The position numbers and the translations under genes are program-made. A stretch of 64,000 nucleotides of DNA. It comes from Deltaproteobacteria bacterium (GTDB lineage Bacteria; Bdellovibrionota_B; Oligoflexia; Oligoflexales; Bog-1112). The stretch covers positions 19,421 to 83,420 of the forward strand of contig JACKAG010000009.1 of NCBI GenBank assembly GCA_020635195.1. The letters are read 5' to 3'. How positions within the stretch are numbered: position 1 is the first letter of the stretch; every line of letters begins with the position of its first letter. This document shows positions 1 through 9,087 of this stretch, one piece after another. The notes below the pieces were generated by a model. That model worked only from the letters and a program-made list of their open reading frames with translations. It searched no databases and was not told the origin of the DNA.

Positions 1-794
1 AGGGATGGGGACAGGTTACCTATCTTAAAGTTCATTCTCTCAGTGAAGAAGATCTGTCCCGTATTCGTATCGCATTTGTCACGGTCAGAGCCTACGATCT
101 CGGTGGGGCTCTTGCCCGTTACCTTCCATACCTTCCAAAAAATATACCCATCATTCCGTTTTGTCATGGATCTGTCGATCATATTATCTCATCTGCGGCC
201 AGAAAATTCCCTGACTTTATCTGGAGGTCTGGTCTTTGCAGCTTCGATTCTATACGGGTTTCAGAAGATATTTTCAAACTTCGATCCGAGAAAGGCTTTG
301 CCTTATGGGGCCCTTCTCACCATGGAGCAGAGTCTGGCATCAGCCCTGCTGAGCAGGATATTCTGAATGCAGATCAGCAGGTGTTTTTCAGGTGGGATAG
401 CTCTGCGACTACAGCAATTCGGCGAAAATGGGCTTTTGATACTGTCATCCACTCACTGTCGGCAAGCTCTGGCTTTGAACAAAATGGTCTTCTTCTTAGT
501 GACATGAAAAAATTAAGAGAAACTTTTGCTGAGGTTTACCGGCTTGGCATCGAGCTATGGGGCAACTGGAATGAGAGTGAAGATAAGCTCTTTGAAGATC
601 TTATATGCCGTATCTCTGCGGTCGCAGCTGAAGAAAGCTCTATGGTGAGAGATATCAGGATGAATCGCAGGACCGAAAATCATTACCTGGCAGGGCGCTC
701 ACTTGGGAGACATCATTACAAAATTCTGAATGCCCTGGCGGTCGAAATTCACCGCAAATCAGAGTCTGCAATCTCCCGTAATCGCCGAAAATAG
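1..794 (+). CDS. Ketopantoate reductase-like protein (ApbA/PanE family), 5' end cut by window
   Basis: An open frame runs from base 3 to the stop at 792-794 with no start inside the window, so the N-terminal Rossmann GxGxxG region lies upstream. About 263 residues remain. The last 140 look like the helical C-terminal domain of 2-dehydropantoate 2-reductases: RRKWAFDTVIHSL (family pattern KW..N...NpL), then SSMVRDI followed by RRTENHYLAG (family SSMlqDi..gR.TEidyl.G). The family reduces 2-dehydropantoate with NADPH in pantothenate/CoA synthesis, but paralogues of unknown substrate are common, so panE is not assigned. The Met at 381 is internal, not a start. Family fairly sure, exact substrate unsure. 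Confidence 0.7.
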   Translation, partial: GWGQVTYLKVHSLSEEDLSRIRIAFVTVRAYDLGGALARYLPYLPKNIPIIPFCHGSVDHIISSAARKFPDFIWRSGLCSFDSIRVSEDIFKLRSEKGFALWGPSHHGAESGISPAEQDILNADQQVFFRWDSSATTAIRRKWAFDTVIHSLSASSGFEQNGLLLSDMKKLRETFAEVYRLGIELWGNWNESEDKLFEDLICRISAVAAEESSMVRDIRMNRRTENHYLAGRSLGRHHYKILNALAVEIHRKSESAISRNRRK

Positions 795-808
795 AACCGC
801 AGCTTTTT

Positions 809-1630
809 TTAATATTCAATCTGTTTTATTTTTCTGAGTCCCGGATATTCGGCGAAGTCTTTTAAGTGATTGTAACGAATCCTGAGGGTATGCAGTTGTC
901 GTAGCTTTATCAGAGCAAGTACGCTTATGATTTTGTTGTTATTGAGATCCAGATCCCGGAGCTTGGTCAGTTTTTCAAGGGCGGATATATCTCTGATTTT
1001 ATTAGAACGTAACGAGAGGACCTCAAGGTTGACGAGTTGCTCCAGAGGTCTGAGGTCCTCAATCTGATTGCGGGCCAGTTCGAGATGTTTCAGGCCGACC
1101 AGCGCCGGATCTCTGAAGACTGTCAGATCTGAGATCTGATTGCGGTTGATTATCAGGGTTTCGAGTTTATTCAGACTTTTCAGTGGGCTGAGGTCCGAGA
1201 TCAGGTTTCCGCCAAGCTGTCCTCCGAGGTTGAGTGATATCAGATTTTTCAGCTCACTCAGTGGGGAAAGATCTGATATGGAATTCCCTCCAAGACTCAG
1301 ATCTGTGAGCTGCGTAAACTCAGTAAGTGGACGAAGATCCCTGAGCTCCATAAAGCGCATCACCAGAAATGGCTTTCGCTTCAGATGAGTCTCTGATAGC
1401 TGACAGGATGACATTCCGGTCAATTTATGAAGCTGGTCAACAGTATGCTGGATCTCATGGCTTGTCTGAGCTCTGTTCTGACAATGGAAAAGAAATCCGC
1501 GATAAGATGCTGTTGCGCCCTGAGCGAGCAGCGGATCACGACAGATCAGCAGAGGCAGACTCAGCAGCAAATAAGCCAGTAATGGGCTGTAAAGAGTATA
1601 GTCAGATCTCTGATTCTGGGTATCTGTCAT
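809..1630 (-). CDS. Secreted leucine-rich repeat protein
   Basis: 273 residues. Residues 13-30 form a hydrophobic stretch (LLAYLLLSLPLLIC) consistent with a signal peptide or N-terminal anchor. From about residue 95 to the C-terminus there are tandem ~22-residue repeats of the LxxLxLxxNxIxDLxPL type (for example LTDLSLGGNSISDLSPL and LRDLDLNNNKI), the SDS22/internalin class. Such proteins act by protein-protein binding. The ATG at 1630 is preceded at good distance by AAAGG, and this site lies inside the end of the upstream ankyrin gene, overlapping it by 29 bases. The pair is therefore probably one transcript with translational coupling. No catalytic domain is visible; a role in host or prey contact is inference. 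Confidence 0.8.
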   Translation of the reverse strand: MTDTQNQRSDYTLYSPLLAYLLLSLPLLICRDPLLAQGATASYRGFLFHCQNRAQTSHEIQHTVDQLHKLTGMSSCQLSETHLKRKPFLVMRFMELRDLRPLTEFTQLTDLSLGGNSISDLSPLSELKNLISLNLGGQLGGNLISDLSPLKSLNKLETLIINRNQISDLTVFRDPALVGLKHLELARNQIEDLRPLEQLVNLEVLSLRSNKIRDISALEKLTKLRDLDLNNNKIISVLALIKLRQLHTLRIRYNHLKDFAEYPGLRKIKQIEY

Positions 1631-2561
1631 GACCGGACCTTTCAGGGTCGATTTCCTGTTCTTTGTTCATGAGATCCACGCCTGCGCTGTTATTCACGCA
1701 GAGCATCTCTATGAGTTCCGGACTCCTGACATCCTTTGCTATACGGCAGGGAGTCCATCCATATTTATCTTTTGGATTACTCTCTGCCCCCCACTGAAGC
1801 AGAGTACGAACCATATCGAGATAACCACGCCCGACAGCGACATGGAGAGGAGTCCATCGTCCGACCCTATCTGGATGAGACGTGTTGGCTTTGTGCGAAT
1901 AAAGAAGCCTGGCAGCCTCCAGGCGGTTTCCTTGCACAGCCTGCCAGAAAGCAGTTCGGCCTTGCTGATCCTCCTGATCGACAATAATCACCTCATTGCT
2001 AAGCAGACACTGCATGAGCTTCAGAAAACCATTGCCAGCAGCAGCATGGAGTGGGGCCGATCCGAACGTATCCTGTAAGTTAACGTCGGCACCTTTGCTG
2101 ATCAGAAGCTCGACCACAGGCGTTTGATTTTGCCATGCGGCTTTAAAAAGGGGACTTCTATTGTAAATATCGGTCAGATCGACACTGGCACCTGCATTCA
2201 GAAGAAGCTTTGCTACAGCCTTATTCCCTTTCCAGGCAGCCAGATGCAAAGGAGTGACCCCATTATCATCCTGACTATCAGGGTCTGCTCCGGAATTGAT
2301 GAAATATCTGACGATGTCCTCATGTCCCCAATAGGTAGCCAGATGGAGTGGAGTTTTGCTGTCAGGCTGCCGGAATATAGCTCCAGCCTTGATCAGATCC
2401 GTGACAGCCGGCAAGTTTCCAGACTCTATGGCAATAGAGAGAGGGGAAGATTCTGCAGCAATAAAGCATGGAGACTGCTCCGAAACAACATAGGAACCAC
2501 CAAAACTCACAGTTGATAACTGAGCTGTCAAGAGTAACGGAAAAATAAGAGATAATTTCAT
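1602..2561 (-). CDS. Secreted ankyrin-repeat protein
   Basis: About 319 residues. A signal peptide (MKLSLIFPLLLTAQLSTVSFG) is followed by six or seven ankyrin repeats with clear TPLHLA and GADPDSQD-type signatures, then a polar tail. I chose the ATG at 2561 because AGGA lies 8 bases before it; an ATG at 2570 overlaps that site. Ankyrin repeats bind proteins. Export makes a role outside the cytoplasm likely, and exported ankyrin proteins are frequent in host-associated bacteria (inference). The 3' end overlaps the LRR gene. A second, smaller exported ankyrin protein is at 55621-56319. Confidence 0.85.
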   Translation of the reverse strand: MKLSLIFPLLLTAQLSTVSFGGSYVVSEQSPCFIAAESSPLSIAIESGNLPAVTDLIKAGAIFRQPDSKTPLHLATYWGHEDIVRYFINSGADPDSQDDNGVTPLHLAAWKGNKAVAKLLLNAGASVDLTDIYNRSPLFKAAWQNQTPVVELLISKGADVNLQDTFGSAPLHAAAGNGFLKLMQCLLSNEVIIVDQEDQQGRTAFWQAVQGNRLEAARLLYSHKANTSHPDRVGRWTPLHVAVGRGYLDMVRTLLQWGAESNPKDKYGWTPCRIAKDVRSPELIEMLCVNNSAGVDLMNKEQEIDPERSGHDRYPESEI

Positions 2562-2884
2562 GTGTCTCATCCTGAGTTTATTAAAAGAATCCTTGAGATT
2601 CTTTTCTTCAGACTCTCATCCATCAGAAACATGCCATGTTAATAGGCTGATCAGGATAAAGGCAATATGAAATTCTTTAACGTTATATTATTTAGGCAAT
2701 GATATGATTTTCTTCCTTCAAAAAACGACTTTAGCTGTTTTTAAACAAGAGCTTATTGCTAATTAATAAATTAACAGATGACAAGCGAGCTCCTCCGGTG
2801 TATTCCCAAAAAGCAATCATACCCAGAGGGTTATGGAATTATCCGTTCATACTGTAGCTGAAATCTGAATGCTAAAGGATAATC
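2562..2884. other. AT-rich intergenic region between divergent genes
   Basis: Holds the presumed divergent promoters of the ankyrin/LRR pair (minus) and lepB (plus). It is clearly more AT-rich than the flanking genes. I see no reading frame with a ribosome binding site, no long repeat and no strong terminator. Confidence 0.5.
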
Positions 2885-3721
2885 ATGGCGATTTTATCAG
2901 GATCAGATGACCGAAAAACGAAAGATACGAAGGAAACTGCAGGCTCTGGTGCGAGCGGCCATGCGAAAGAAAAAGATAAGCAAAAAGAACAGGTTCCGTT
3001 TTTTAGTCTTGAAAACTTTAAATCTCTGGGAATCCTGGCGGCGATTGTATTGGCCATTCGATGGTCCATTATTTCTCCTTACTATGTTCCGACATCTTCA
3101 ATGGTCCCGACGATTAAAGAAGGGGACCGCTTGCTGGCTCTCAAGCTTGCTTATAACCTGCGGCTTCCTTTTACAGATATCATTTTGTACCAGTGGAGAA
3201 ACGTAGAACGTGGTGATATTATCGTCTTTAAATATCCAAATGATCCAAAAGTCGATTATGTGAAACGAGTCGTCGGTCTGCCTGGTGACAGAATTCGTCT
3301 CAGGGATGATGTTCTGTATGTCAATGATCAGCCTCAGCTTCGTGTCAGTTATAACCATCAGCGTGAAATCCTCCAGGATATTGAAGACAACAGAGAACTA
3401 AGAGTTCTCTTTAAAGAGAACCTGGACGGCAAAGAACACTGGACCGTCAATATGAAGTCTGAGCTGCGCCATTTTTCCCAGAGCAACTGGCCTGAAACCG
3501 GCCGATCTGTCACCGTTCCGGAAGACTCTGTCTACGTACTGGGAGATAACCGGGATAACTCGGCAGATTCCCGTGTCTGGGGCAAAGTCCCTCTCTCGAA
3601 TATCCAGGGGAAGGCTATCGTAGTCTTGTGGAGTCTCTGGCATCCGGATGATGGCCGCTGGTTCGCTCTGCGGATGGACCGTTTCTGGCACTGGCTCGAT
3701 GGCGATGTGTCTAAAGATTAA
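2885..3721 (+). CDS. lepB: Signal peptidase I
   Basis: 278 residues, type I signal peptidase (peptidase S26), which removes signal peptides from exported proteins at the outer face of the inner membrane. After a charged cytoplasmic tail of about 45 residues there is one membrane segment (about 48-66). The catalytic boxes follow: box B YYVPTSSMVPT with nucleophile Ser72, box D DYVKRVVGLPGD with general-base Lys127, and box E GDNRDNSADSR. AAGGAT precedes the ATG. It has one N-terminal membrane segment rather than the two of E. coli LepB, and the lysine-rich tail is longer than usual. Monocistronic as far as can be seen. Confidence 0.95.
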   Translation: MAILSGSDDRKTKDTKETAGSGASGHAKEKDKQKEQVPFFSLENFKSLGILAAIVLAIRWSIISPYYVPTSSMVPTIKEGDRLLALKLAYNLRLPFTDIILYQWRNVERGDIIVFKYPNDPKVDYVKRVVGLPGDRIRLRDDVLYVNDQPQLRVSYNHQREILQDIEDNRELRVLFKENLDGKEHWTVNMKSELRHFSQSNWPETGRSVTVPEDSVYVLGDNRDNSADSRVWGKVPLSNIQGKAIVVLWSLWHPDDGRWFALRMDRFWHWLDGDVSKD

Positions 3722-3830
3722 TTTTAATCATCTGTTTACACTCTTTAAAAAATATTTCTTTATAAGATCCTTAAACTTTCTGTAAACAAACCGATCTTAC
3801 TGCCGGAGTTCAGAAACAGAGTGGCGGAAG

Positions 3831-3850
3831 CCACCCTCCGCGGTGGTTTT
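3831..3850 (+). terminator. Possible weak terminator hairpin
   Basis: CCACC (3831-3835) and GGTGG (3842-3846) can pair around a 6-base loop and are followed by TTTT. It lies 110 bases after lepB and just before the next small gene. The stem is short, so this is tentative. Confidence 0.3.
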
Positions 3851-3875
3851 GGATGCTCTTGCAGTGGGTGTTCCG

Positions 3876-4172
3876 ATGGATCATGAATATATTTTTACAA
3901 AAGAGTACTGGTCAGGTGATTCAAAAGATGGTGGCCTGATCAACGGGGATGGCTATCATTTTTTCAGGATGGAGCCAAAAGGGCGGATTATTGAAGCGTA
4001 TGAAATGTATGAACGGGAAGATGGGGAGGAAGTCGTCACAGCCATGCCGGAAATGCATAATGTAAGCTGGATTGATGACCTCGGCTTTGAAGATCTGGAA
4101 GTGCTCGATCAGATTGAAGAAAGAGAGTTTGACCGGATTAAATATCTGAATGAAAATCAAAGAGAAGCATAA
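3876..4172 (+). CDS. Small acidic hypothetical protein
   Basis: 98 residues from the ATG at 3876. The same frame is open from a GTG at 3843, but no ribosome binding site supports that longer form. The protein is strongly acidic (EMYEREDGEEV, DLGFEDLEVLDQIEE) with aromatic residues in its first half, no signal peptide and no membrane segment. I do not recognise the family. It lies between lepB and a minus-strand hypothetical gene that ends 23 bases after it. Base composition is like its neighbours. Confidence 0.55.
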   Translation: MDHEYIFTKEYWSGDSKDGGLINGDGYHFFRMEPKGRIIEAYEMYEREDGEEVVTAMPEMHNVSWIDDLGFEDLEVLDQIEEREFDRIKYLNENQREA

Positions 4173-4195
4173 GTTCTTGCTTCTTCAGTCCGTTC

Positions 4196-4420
4196 TCATT
4201 CATCTGCTTCGGACGACTCAGTAGAATGTGTGTACTGCTCTCTGGTTGACAGAACATATCGATACCATTCAAGAGTTTGTTCGATTAGCCACTGGTTTGT
4301 ACTGAACAGGTGTGCAGGAATCAGTTCATCACAGTAATCTGTCAGCGCCTGCTCTGTCCCATCCGGATGCTCTTTGATCCAGATTTTGACCTTGCGTTTA
4401 AATTCATTTCGATCGAGCAT
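4196..4420 (-). CDS. Small hypothetical protein
   Basis: 74 residues starting MLDRNEFKRKVKIW. The start at 4420 is set by AGGAAA located 7 bases upstream; the frame is open to 4477 but that region has no ribosome binding site. The sequence looks like a compact helical protein (IKEHPDGTEQALTDYCDEL, QWLIEQTLEWYRYVL) with no signal peptide and no motif I can assign. It is divergent from the beta-helix gene that follows. Confidence 0.5.
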   Translation of the reverse strand: MLDRNEFKRKVKIWIKEHPDGTEQALTDYCDELIPAHLFSTNQWLIEQTLEWYRYVLSTREQYTHSTESSEADE

Positions 4421-4576
4421 AATCTTTTCCTGAGATGACCAGACGTTCGCGTAGTTCGTCATTGAGACTCTGGCCACAATACGTATAATATGTACTTCGG
4501 CATACCCGGAGCTTGCTTTAGCTTTACCGTAAGCAGCCTGGGTTTTCTATCTATGCCAGCTCAGAGGATAGAAGTG

Positions 4577-5251
4577 ATGTCACCTGAACTTCCATTAAAA
4601 CTTTTCACCCAAACAGAATTGCTATATCTGACTGAACTCTTCCCTGAAAATGCATTTCAGCTATTAGGGGCGGAGCTGAAAATCTGGCTGGAAAAAGTGA
4701 TGCTACAGATTGAGTCAGAATACGGAGATCCGGACCCTGCTTTACGGGATCGAGGGGTTTACATTGAAGGAAAGGTCGCGATTGCCAAAAGCGCAAAAAT
4801 AGAGTCTGGCGCCTTTATCAGAGGCCCTGCTGTGATTGGCCCCGGCTCAGAAGTCCGGCATGGGGCTTACATTCGTGGCAATGTCTTTGTTGGCAAAGAT
4901 TGTGTGGTTGGGCATACGACTGAAGTCAAAAACTCCTGCCTGCTGGATGGAGCTAAAGCAGGACATTTTGCATATATAGGCGATTCTGTACTCTGTCGGG
5001 AGACGAATCTTGGAGCAGGAACCAAGATTGCGAATCTCAAACTAAACAGAGACCCGGTTCGCTTCCGTGATCCACGCTCGGGACATATTGTGAACAGCGG
5101 GCTGAAAAAATTTGGCGCCATTATCGGAGACCGTGCCCAGACAGGGTGCAACTCAGTTTTGTCTCCGGGAAGTCTCTTGCTGGCAGATACCGGCGTATTT
5201 CCCTGTAGCCACTTTCATGGAACTCTGCAAACGGGAATCTTTCGAAACTGA
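4577..5251 (+). CDS. Left-handed beta-helix (hexapeptide) nucleotidyltransferase/acyltransferase-like protein
   Basis: 224 residues. Residues ~55-200 show hexapeptide-repeat periodicity (IEGKVAIAKSAKIESGAFIRGPAVIGPGSEV...) of left-handed parallel beta-helix proteins, and the C-terminal part (GDRAQTGCNSVLSPGSLL) resembles the acetyltransferase half of GlmU-like sugar-nucleotide enzymes. There is no N-terminal nucleotidyltransferase domain, only ~50 residues. I chose ATG 4577 because AGAGGA precedes it by 8 bases; upstream in-frame Mets at 4490 and 4553 lack such a site. Members of this group act in sugar-nucleotide or amino-sugar metabolism, but the substrate here cannot be told from sequence. 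Confidence 0.75.
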   Translation: MSPELPLKLFTQTELLYLTELFPENAFQLLGAELKIWLEKVMLQIESEYGDPDPALRDRGVYIEGKVAIAKSAKIESGAFIRGPAVIGPGSEVRHGAYIRGNVFVGKDCVVGHTTEVKNSCLLDGAKAGHFAYIGDSVLCRETNLGAGTKIANLKLNRDPVRFRDPRSGHIVNSGLKKFGAIIGDRAQTGCNSVLSPGSLLLADTGVFPCSHFHGTLQTGIFRN

Positions 5252-5341
5252 CGATAAAAACGCTAAGCAACAGAATAAGATCAGAGCAGTGAAAGGATCA
5301 TCAGGCCCAACCTGAACGTAGGCGCTAACCGTGCAGATATT

Positions 5342-5983
5342 CTAATACGACACAGTCATTCTTGTATCAACAGCTGCGTCTAAAAGCATCTTTCTTATTT
5401 TTGGATGATTTGGTTCATCAAGAGCCGCTCTGTTGCTTAGTGACAGTTTACCATCAGCTCTTTCCCAAAGAACAATATTATCACCACCTGTCCCCCAGGC
5501 ACTGGGATAAATGATTCCTTCGACAGGCCCATATTGCCTGGCAGGGTCATCATAAATATATCTTGACCAAAGCTGGGTATGAGAGACATCCGGAATGCTG
5601 CTAACTCCAACACAGCCAGAAGCTAATTCTCCACCGTTATCTCTCAAATCCAGTAAATACAGGTCTTCTTTGATTTCAAGATCAATCAGGTCATAGCCTG
5701 CTTCAACGATTCCGGTTCGTCCAAAAACTTCCACCAAACACGTGGCAAAGTCCGGACTCACATAGCATACAGCTCTGTCCGGGTTGTGCTTTGGAGGAAA
5801 ATTCCAGACTGTATGATCATGTATGTGGTGATCAAACCTGTATAATGGCCCAAAGTTCCTGAAAATAGAAAAAGGATATTCAGAATGTCGGTTAAAAATT
5901 CTCAAAACCTTGCTATTGCCAGGAAGGGTATAATGTTTTGGTTTAATTTTTCCGGCTGGAGGTGGATTGCCAATTTTAACCAT
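5342..5983 (-). CDS. RES-domain toxin of a type II toxin-antitoxin pair
   Basis: 213 residues. The RES family is named for conserved Arg, Glu and Ser. Here the Arg is in the YRFDHH or RIFNRH region, the Glu in FATCLVEVFG and the Ser in IIYPSAWGTGGDN. Characterised RES toxins degrade NAD+. The start ATG (5981-5983) directly abuts the TAA of the upstream antitoxin gene, with no spacer, so the two are translationally coupled in the usual antitoxin-first order. Length is typical. Activity in this organism is inferred. Confidence 0.85.
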   Translation of the reverse strand: MVKIGNPPPAGKIKPKHYTLPGNSKVLRIFNRHSEYPFSIFRNFGPLYRFDHHIHDHTVWNFPPKHNPDRAVCYVSPDFATCLVEVFGRTGIVEAGYDLIDLEIKEDLYLLDLRDNGGELASGCVGVSSIPDVSHTQLWSRYIYDDPARQYGPVEGIIYPSAWGTGGDNIVLWERADGKLSLSNRAALDEPNHPKIRKMLLDAAVDTRMTVSY

Positions 5984-6535
5984 TTAAAGTGCAGTGCCTC
6001 CGATGGATCTGGCTTCCTTAATCACTCTCAATATTCCATCCCCTCCCTCTTTCAAAACAGAAATGGGAGTTTTGTTATCCAGTACCGCATCAGGAGTGGA
6101 AAGCCATTTAGCTTTTGCAAGATCTGATATTTTCAATTCCTGCAAAACATCAGGCAAACCCTCAATAACCCCATCAGGACCTTCCGCATCAAACTGCCAC
6201 CTGGGAAAGAAAAATTTTCCATTATCCTTAATTGCAAGCAAAGACTTTGATTTAATCCTGTCGTGAGGTGTTTGTCTGCTTACACCTAGCAACCCTGTCA
6301 CTTCACTCGCCTTCAGACAATCCCTGATAAGATCAAAGCGAAGCTTAAACATCCGTTCAAGATTCTGCATTTCAAGATCAGCCATTTCCGGATCAGACGT
6401 ATCCAGAATAACCAGGGCACCAGACAGTAACTTTTTCAGAAGCTGTTGCTGGCTCTTCCCGATCTTTCTCTTATGGTAGAATGCACTAAAGTCTTCCTTT
6501 TGAAGAAAGGATAACACACCTGTATTATTAGCCAT
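5984..6535 (-). CDS. Xre/MbcA/ParS-type antitoxin
   Basis: About 183 residues. The middle part (LKASEVTGLLGVSRQTPHDRI) looks like a helix-turn-helix DNA-binding unit. The C-terminal part (WLSTPDAVLDNKTPISVLKEGG) matches the toxin-binding domain of antitoxins paired with RES toxins. ATG 6535 has GGAAGGGAG directly upstream; the ATG at 6550 overlaps that site and is unlikely to be used. It should neutralise the RES toxin and repress the operon (family knowledge). Confidence 0.85.
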   Translation of the reverse strand: MANNTGVLSFLQKEDFSAFYHKRKIGKSQQQLLKKLLSGALVILDTSDPEMADLEMQNLERMFKLRFDLIRDCLKASEVTGLLGVSRQTPHDRIKSKSLLAIKDNGKFFFPRWQFDAEGPDGVIEGLPDVLQELKISDLAKAKWLSTPDAVLDNKTPISVLKEGGDGILRVIKEARSIGGTAL

Positions 6536-6819
6536 ATAACTCCCTTCCAATCAAAGTCTACTATAACTGGCAGGTTCGACATGTATTATCGGACTTTTTG
6601 TAAGAGATTTAAAGCTACATTGGTATGATATTTATGATATTAAGTGTAAGTCTTTAATTTGATGTAAGACTTTCTCAGAAGACCTGTTCATATTTCTAAA
6701 ATTTGTTATGATGATGCCTCCCCTTACTGATTTCGATGCCCTACCCATCTTTAGCCCTTCAAGTTTCGTTTCACCCGATCCGATCAGATCCTGTCTCTAT
6801 CTGTACGATGGATCATGCT

Positions 6820-8007
6820 ATGACTGGATTGCACAGGCATAAAAATCAGGATGCCGGTCTGTTGCGGGATACAGGAAAAATCTGTACTCTGCTGTTTTAT
6901 GTTTTATATGTGTCATCTTGCGTATCTGCAAAATTTAGTACAGGTGGATCTGGTCCGGTAGATTCTGGAGAACAAGCCCTGATTTATCAGATTAATTGTC
7001 AGATGGAAGCGGAAGAACTCCGGCCTGAAATTATTCTGCCAAAAGACGCTTCCCGTTATGCTTATCGTCTCAGCCCTTCCTGCTCCGTGCAGATCGAAGA
7101 AGACAGAAAACATGCTCAGGAAAAACAGATCAATATCGTCATTGTTCTGGATCGAAGTGGTAGCATGGGTCCTGTGATCAGGACTGTTAAAGAGAATATT
7201 ATCCAGCTGGCATCTGTCCTTGAGCAGAATGGATGGGATGCGCAGTTTGCAGCTGTTGGCTTCAGAGACTATGTGAATGACTTTATCATTACGTCTTTTT
7301 CTTCAGCACGAATTCTGCGACAGCAACTGGAAACATGGTCTGCACAGGGAGGTGGTGAACCACAGGAAGCTGGTCTCAGTGCGATCAGAACGGCAGCGGA
7401 CCTGCTGGAGGCGTCTCTCAGGAGAGATCCTCAGAGAGAGGCGGCCGTGAATGCTATTTTGTACCTGTCTGATTCTGTCGCATATGATCACGGTGAGCCT
7501 TCTGATTTTTCCGTAGATGATCTGAGTCTTCAGGCTCGCGAATGGAAAGAGATCTTGCCTGATTTCAGAATGTATTATTCAGTGCCGGAAGGACTCCCTG
7601 AGGAGAACGAAATGGGGGCTCCTGCTCCTGATGTTCAGATGGCCGAATTGCTCCGGAAGGCTGACCTGAAGGGTCGTGCTTTTGCATTTCCTCCGACAGC
7701 AGCGATTCTGGATGCTTTTGCACGGGAATGGACAAATACTCGTAGCAGCAGCCTTCTTGTCTGCCTTGCAGATACCGCTGTCATGGAAACAGCCATCCCG
7801 ACAGCTATTCCTGAGCACCATAGCAGAGATAATATTATTGATTTGCTGACAAACGGAGAAGCTCTTGTGTTCCGGACATCACCCGATCCATCAGCCAGAG
7901 ATTATAATCTGACGATCCGACGCTGCTGCCGGGATATGTCTGAGGAGAGTGAAGCCTGTCAGGCCATCCGTTCTAAAACATTCAGGCTGCATTTTGGGTC
8001 TAAGTGA
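6820..8007 (+). CDS. Von Willebrand factor A domain lipoprotein
   Basis: About 395 residues from ATG 6820; the frame opens at ATG 6736. A basic n-region and hydrophobic stretch LLFYVLYVSSC form a plausible lipoprotein signal. The VWA domain starts near INIVIVLDRSGSMG, with the intact MIDAS metal-binding motif DxSxS, and continues through GFRDYVNDF and ILYLSDSVAYDH. VWA domains bind proteins through a divalent cation. The last ~110 residues contain several cysteines (IRRCCRDMSEESEAC). GGAT before 6820 is a modest site, so the start is uncertain. Function unknown; surface exposure is inferred from the lipobox. Confidence 0.75.
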   Translation: MTGLHRHKNQDAGLLRDTGKICTLLFYVLYVSSCVSAKFSTGGSGPVDSGEQALIYQINCQMEAEELRPEIILPKDASRYAYRLSPSCSVQIEEDRKHAQEKQINIVIVLDRSGSMGPVIRTVKENIIQLASVLEQNGWDAQFAAVGFRDYVNDFIITSFSSARILRQQLETWSAQGGGEPQEAGLSAIRTAADLLEASLRRDPQREAAVNAILYLSDSVAYDHGEPSDFSVDDLSLQAREWKEILPDFRMYYSVPEGLPEENEMGAPAPDVQMAELLRKADLKGRAFAFPPTAAILDAFAREWTNTRSSSLLVCLADTAVMETAIPTAIPEHHSRDNIIDLLTNGEALVFRTSPDPSARDYNLTIRRCCRDMSEESEACQAIRSKTFRLHFGSK

Positions 8008-8110
8008 CTACTGCGGATTTTTGGATTTTTTCTCTTGCCTTTTGATTCATAACATATTTTTCTGAGCCTGCGGATTTTCTTCTTTAATCAGTCAAACGGA
8101 ACTCAGTCAT

Positions 8111-9025
8111 ATGCAGGAACAAAGTCCCGACCGGGAAGAACTCCCCATGTCCATATCGCTGATGGGGCATGAACCTTATTACAGCGAATTTTCAATGGAC
8201 GCTGAAATGGTTATGCAACAGCTGGGGATTAAGCGATCAAGATTACGGCAGATCTCCGGAAATGAACTCCGGGTTGGCCGCAAACGTGTGGAACATCACA
8301 TCAGGCCATTTTATCGGCCAGATGATGTAGAATCCTACCTTTCTTGGACCAGAAGAACCGCAAGTCATCAGAAATCATCAGAAGCTCTCCGCTCAGCAGC
8401 AAAAGAACTGTCTGAAATGAAAGAAGATCTGATCCGGGGGGCCGCCAGGGAAAATGCGGATCATTTCCAGGATCTCAGGGATCTTCTCGGGTATGGATTC
8501 AGAGGAGCAAGGGAGTCTGATGAAGCTCAGAGCTTCCTGCTACAAAAACTTTCCGCAGAACATGAGCGTCGTTTCCTCCGCGCAGAAGAACATCTGAAAC
8601 AGCTACAGCATCAGCAAAATCTTTGTTATGAAGCTTCGGCAGCACAGATCAGAGCTTTATCAGGCTCTGTCGATGCTCTTGGGGAAATTCTGAGCGAGCA
8701 GTTGTCGAGAGTTTCTGCCCTGGTGCCTTTATGTGAACGACTTGCCGGTAAGATTGAAATGTCTTCCAGTGAAATCAGTTCATCTCTTATGAAGGAAATC
8801 CATAAAGAATTTAAAGAATTGACGAAGCACTGGGACAAGGCCCCGTCCCCTCATTTTCACTTCAGCAGAGCAAACAGGCCCGGGTCTGCGATACTGCAAC
8901 GCAGATCTCAGACTGCTGCCGGCATCAGGAAGGCCAGCCCTCCACAAGAAGCTCCTGACTGCCACCGGAAACCTAGTATGGGCAATTCAGGGAAACCTCG
9001 ATTATCGGAAAAAATCTCCGGATAA
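8111..9025 (+). CDS. HTH-domain protein with coiled coil
   Basis: 304 residues (292 if ATG 8147, which has GGGAAG 8 bases upstream, is the start). Residues ~30-85 (MDAEMVMQQLGIKRSRLRQISG ... YRPDDVESYLSW) resemble the winged helix of MerR/excisionase-type proteins, where a helix-turn-helix is followed by R..DVE.YL. Residues ~85-240 are heptad-rich (LSAEHERRFLRAEEHLKQLQ) and probably coiled coil. The last 50 are basic and low complexity. No signal peptide. Probably DNA-binding; target unknown. Confidence 0.6.
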   Translation: MQEQSPDREELPMSISLMGHEPYYSEFSMDAEMVMQQLGIKRSRLRQISGNELRVGRKRVEHHIRPFYRPDDVESYLSWTRRTASHQKSSEALRSAAKELSEMKEDLIRGAARENADHFQDLRDLLGYGFRGARESDEAQSFLLQKLSAEHERRFLRAEEHLKQLQHQQNLCYEASAAQIRALSGSVDALGEILSEQLSRVSALVPLCERLAGKIEMSSSEISSSLMKEIHKEFKELTKHWDKAPSPHFHFSRANRPGSAILQRRSQTAAGIRKASPPQEAPDCHRKPSMGNSGKPRLSEKISG

Positions 9026-9087
9026 ACTTCAGCCTCTCATCCTCCGATCCGAAAGCTGTGCGTTATAAGAACCCGGGAGATCAGAAT

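Noticed and set aside
43..366. 107-codon frame at the left edge
   Set aside because: Out of frame with the continuous ketopantoate reductase-like frame that runs from base 3 to 794.
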